Assembly: GCA_025618425.1 (NCBI GenBank) | Contig: CM046844.1 | Location: 16,626,920 to 16,690,919 of the forward strand | Direction of reading: 5' to 3' | Length of the DNA: 64,000 nucleotides | Origin: Heliocidaris tuberculata | Lineage: Eukaryota; Echinodermata; Echinoidea; Camarodonta; Echinometridae | In this document: positions 61,321 through 64,000 of the stretch, piece by piece | Position numbering within the stretch: the stretch's first letter is position 1 | Layout: every line of letters starts with the position of its first letter | Translations under genes and position numbers: made by a program | Notes under the pieces: generated by a model | Seen by the model: only the letters and a program-made list of their open reading frames with translations | What the model was told of the DNA's origin: nothing | The model's database searches: none

Positions 61321-61406
61321 GTCATTCGTCTTCGTCAAAAATATAATCATAATCGAAAATTAAGACAGATCACCTAATTCGTCTTCAGTGACGAATTAAA
61401 TTCTAG

Positions 61407-61808
61407 TTATTATTATTATTAATATACACCACTAGAAAAAAAAAGCTCCACTTTATTAGTTAGCTCACTTCGCTTCCTCATAAATAATAACCAGTTAATT
61501 ACCAGCTATTTATGTCAAGGAAGATAGACATATACAAAAAGTAGGTCATGAAAAGGGGGATATGAAAATTAATATATATATTTTTTTTTTCCACCCGGTC
61601 TTTTTAGGTGTCCTCTTTTCCAAAAAAGTTGCCTTTTTACAATTACCCACCCTTTTTGAAAAACGTTTAGCCACCCCTGCTGTCATTTGGTTCATGAAGG
61701 CAGTGCCTACTTTCTTTTTCTGTGTGTGTATATCATACATGAACCTCCGTCTTTGTAATATTTGTTCCATTATTACCATCCTTTCTTTATCAGTGCATTG
61801 GCCTTAGT
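61407..61808. other. Flanking DNA right of the array
   Basis: First non-array sequence after the terminal CTAG. Starts with ATT repeats, then AT-rich unique DNA. No gene recognised; the overlapping ORFs on both strands at 61546-61807 have no recognisable domain. Confidence 0.4.
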
Positions 61809-61885
61809 CTTGGCCTTGCTAGTCAATACCTTGGACTTGGCCTTGCTGGTCAATGTCTTGGCCTTGAGGGTTTGGACCTTGGCTA
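61809..61885 (+). repeat. Short 27-bp minisatellite
   Basis: CTTGGCCTTGCTAGTCAATA at 61809, CTTGGCCTTGCTGGTCAATG at 61836 and a decayed third copy CTTGGCCTTGAGGGTTTGG near 61857. Confidence 0.7.
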
Positions 61886-62430
61886 CTACACTGGCCAGTA
61901 CCCACAATTGCTAATTGGGGAAGCTGAAACAGTATCGATAACCACGTAAAAATAAAAACAATAAACATGAAGAAGATGATGCTCAATAATGAATGAATTA
62001 GACTGTATATCGGGTAATATCAATGTCACATAATGGTCCCTTTTTTCGCTTTGTGTTCACCCTTTGTAGATGCCCTTTTTGCTGGTGCCCCCTTACTTTG
62101 AAAGATTTTTTTCTTTCTCCCTAAACAGGTGTGTTTGTTGCAACAAAAACATCTCACATTCAATTTTCGTTTAACGAAAAGTTACAAAGCAATATAACAT
62201 TCTACAGATATATTTCAAACATTTCAGGTAAATTATACATTTTTCGTTTTCCCCTTTTTTTACAAGGACAGTATTTTTTTTTTTCCTCCTTTCCTCTTTT
62301 CCTTTTTCGTTTCTCAAAATCAACACTTTGTATATGCTCCAAAAGGCAATATACTGAAGATATCATCAATACTTCTATCTGGGTAATTTTTCAAGTACTA
62401 ATGTGTAAACCAAGGTCTACGTTATAAACA
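61886..62430. other. AT-rich flank, possibly LINE 3' tail
   Basis: No clear feature. On the minus strand the part from about 62430 to 62130 may continue the LINE C-terminal region in broken frames; similarity is too weak to place its end. Confidence 0.3.
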
Positions 62431-64000
62431 TTTTTTACCATCTCGAATAATTTATCAAAAACAAGGAATGTTCATTTCACATTTCAAAAAGGCATGAAAT
62501 AAATATTCTTTACAGTTACATATTTCACATATATCGGAGTTACTAATTTGCCATAAAAACAACATCCTTTGGGTAGGAATCGAGTTATAGAGCATTTTGA
62601 AATGAAACTTTTTCAATTTGTTTTCTTTCACATTTTTCAAATTTCTTTGAAAGATACTTTTCCAATTTATATAATTATTTTAAGTTTGTCCAGTATGGTG
62701 GACCATCATTTGCTATTTCATATTTTGCTAAAATATAAAACATTTTACTGGAGAAAAATTTCAATTCTTTTTCTTTTTGACAAATGGGTATTGGTGGAGT
62801 TTCTAACAAACTAGTTTCCTTTAACCTATTTGTCCAAACTTTTGGTGTTGTACTTTGTAGTTTGAAAAAATCAAACAAAGCTGTCGCCTTTGATTTTTCA
62901 TTTTGAATGTTTTCTATCAATTTTGTCACAGATATAAATTTACCTTCAGTACAAATATCTTTTAAGAAAATTATATTACTTAAGTACCACTCTCTGTAGA
63001 AAAGTGGTTGGTTTTCATTAACAATATATTTGTTATACCATAAAATCTGAGTATCTGAATGAATATCATCCTTTTTGATAATTTCTCTTAGATATGACCA
63101 CGTTTGCATCATTTCTAAGTAAAACCTTGGCAATCTGTTAACAAACAAAAACAACAACAAAAAAAAAAATCTGTCATATATCGATCAATAGTACAGTTCA
63201 GAAAAAGTTTGAGACCTCCAAATGATTGAAAGTGTGTTAATGCAAACTCCTTCCAATAGCATTCAGTGTCATCAACTATTCTAGCCAACCACTTCGATCT
63301 AAAACTCTGTACTAATCTCTCAATATCAATCATTATACCACCATCCGAACAATCCCTGACAATCGATTTTCTTTTTATTTTGTCAACTTTTGAATTCCAT
63401 ACAAATTGATTAATTATCAGAAAATGGCGTTGAAGAGAGACATACTGAAGCTTTTCGTCTTGCACTCATCAGAGTATTGATAAATTATCTTTTCTATTTT
63501 TTCACAACATAATTTGGTATTGAGCAAAACATGATCAAAATGAACTATTTGACTAAATAAGTAATGTCTTAATTATGAGAACTCTTCCTATTATGGTAAG
63601 ATTTCTCCTCCTCCAATTGTCTATACAATCCTCTTTATCTCTTGTAGTTTCGTTTTCCAATTTAATTTCACAACTAAATCTAAATCAGTGTCTTTGTAAA
63701 CTCATAAATATTTGATACAGCCATCTGACCAATGCATGTAAACCAAAAGCTTCGAAGTTCCAGTGATCTTCTGTTGAACCTAATTGTTTTTATCTTTATT
63801 AATTACTGGACCGGCAACATTTCCAAATTTATTCAATTCTTCCAAAACGCATTTCGTAAAAGACTTTTCTCTGCATGAAAAATACCAAAGTGTCATCTGC
63901 ATATTGCAAAATTTTCAACTCCTATATCGATCATCGTTATTTCGAAACAGAAACCCTTTAATTTCGCCATTTTTTCTAATTCTATCTGCTAAAATTTCTA
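62430..64000 (-). pseudogene. Decayed L1/Tx1-type LINE ORF2 (C-terminal part)
   Basis: Minus-strand reading, 5' to 3' from the window edge. A segment with EILADRIRKNGEIKG lies before a frame break. Next comes QYADDT, the reverse transcriptase catalytic motif (YADDT at 63889-63903). After a run with stops (63880-63470) there is a block 63465-63115 with FVWNSKVDKIKR and DGGIMIDIERL, typical of the region after the RT. Block 63160-62675 has LPRFYLEMMQTW and PLFYREWYLSNIIFLKDI. Block 62640-62455 has FLWQISNSDICEIC with a C-x2-C-x7-H-x4-C knuckle (C38, C41, H49, C54). Successive blocks are in different frames, so the copy is dead. Endonuclease and most of the RT lie beyond the window. Known: these motifs belong to L1/Tx1-clade non-LTR retrotransposons. 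Confidence 0.8.

Larger units (their letters stand above)
1..61406 (+). mobile_element. Tandem array of non-autonomous Helentron (Helitron2)-like units
   Basis: Seen: about 27 head-to-tail units, all in one orientation. Reference anatomy from unit 22769-24882: AGGTCA/TGACGTCA block 22885-23048, 24-bp near-palindrome 23049-23072, CG-rich tract 23151-23197, tRNA-like block 23981-24044, T28 24045-24072, second AGGTCA/TGACGTCA block 24338-24497, CG-rich tract 24507-24546, inverted copy of the 5' end 24839-24850, terminal hairpin 24851-24872, CTAG 24879-24882. Known: Helitron2/Helentron elements have asymmetric terminal inverted repeats, a short hairpin just before the 3' end, and insert between T and T without a longer target duplication. 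Inferred: the units are internally non-coding derivatives of such an element. The left edge lies outside the window; the right edge is CTAG then TTATTATT at 61403-61414. Alternative: a complex satellite that has only incorporated Helentron ends. Confidence 0.8.
59879..61406 (+). mobile_element. Unit 27: B-type 5' half joined to C-type 3' module; last unit
   Basis: Hairpin-less B leader and core up to CAAACTTTT (about 60436), then the C-type module also seen in unit 3: AATCAGATTCAGAGC, long T-run, GTGTAGACGTCG. No tRNA-like block. The C module contains a TC-rich microsatellite and ATC repeats not present in unit 3. Ends with GACAGATCACCT, hairpin AATTCGTC/GACGAATT, CTAG 61403-61406. Flanking DNA starts TTATTATT. 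Confidence 0.75.

Noticed and set aside
1..61406. CRISPR array or a prokaryotic extrachromosomal element with tandem repeats
   Set aside because: Repeats are kilobases long, not 25-40 bp with spacers. No cas genes or operons are present, and the LINE relic and tRNA-like/T-run blocks indicate an animal nuclear genome.
1..61406. rDNA, telomeric or LTR-retrotransposon array
   Set aside because: No rRNA sequence, no TTAGGG-type runs, no LTRs with TG...CA ends and no gag/pol-like frame are seen.
61546..61807. Overlapping ORFs on both strands right of the array
   Set aside because: They are short, AT-rich or Phe/Lys-rich and have no recognisable domain. Neither strand shows coding character.
62131..62427. 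Plus-strand 98 aa ORF opposite the LINE end
   Set aside because: It lies antisense to a probable LINE tail, is Phe/Ser-rich from T-runs, and has no recognisable motif.

Overview
The window looks like nuclear DNA of an animal, most likely a marine invertebrate. I infer this from the repeat content only: tRNA-like sequences followed by long T-runs, an L1/Tx1-type LINE relic, ATC and TC microsatellites, Helitron-type ends and AT-rich intergenic sequence. I found no intact protein-coding gene, rRNA or canonical tRNA. The species cannot be read from the sequence.

Bases 1-61406 are essentially one head-to-tail array of about 27 repeat units, mostly 2.1 kb (type B) or 2.56 kb (type A), with 1.7 kb and 3.2 kb variants. 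The units have the architecture of a non-autonomous Helitron2/Helentron-type rolling-circle element. The 5' end is a 13-bp hairpin (arms AGGTGGTCTGTCG and CGACAGATCACCT) preceded by TT. The 3' end carries the inverted copy GACAGACCACCT, then an 8-bp hairpin (AATTCGTC, loop TTCAGT, GACGAATT), then AAATTT and a terminal CTAG followed by TT. I count 28 copies of the 5' hairpin and 19 CTAG ends. No Rep/helicase is encoded here, so mobilisation would need an enzyme from elsewhere.

Most units carry, in order: a cluster of AGGTCA half-sites and TGACGTCA palindromes, alternating CG-rich tracts, a tRNA-Gly-like block with A- and B-box sequence followed by a long T-run, a second AGGTCA/TGACGTCA block, a second CG-rich tract, an ATC-rich stretch and the 3' end. 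Four different 3' modules (A, B, C, D) are spliced onto the same core, so the array is modular.

Layout: 1-7108 type A units, the third with a C-type end; 7109-16355 mixed units, one interrupted by a 2.6 kb insert (13550-16160) that is itself a complete-looking second Helentron-type element; 16356-24882 four units, the last three 2113-2114 bp and nearly identical; 24883-43197 a 9.1 kb four-unit higher-order block present twice; 43198-56395 further B and A/B chimeras, including old diverged units; 56396-58271 a non-array block starting with a canonical Helitron 3' end in reverse orientation and containing poly-C/G repeats; 58272-61406 two last, partly diverged units; 61407-64000 flanking DNA with a decayed LINE on the minus strand (reverse transcriptase YADDT motif at 63889-63903).

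The many short ORFs are products of repetition. The same reading frames recur because the DNA is tandemly copied, and they run through tRNA-like blocks and T-runs.
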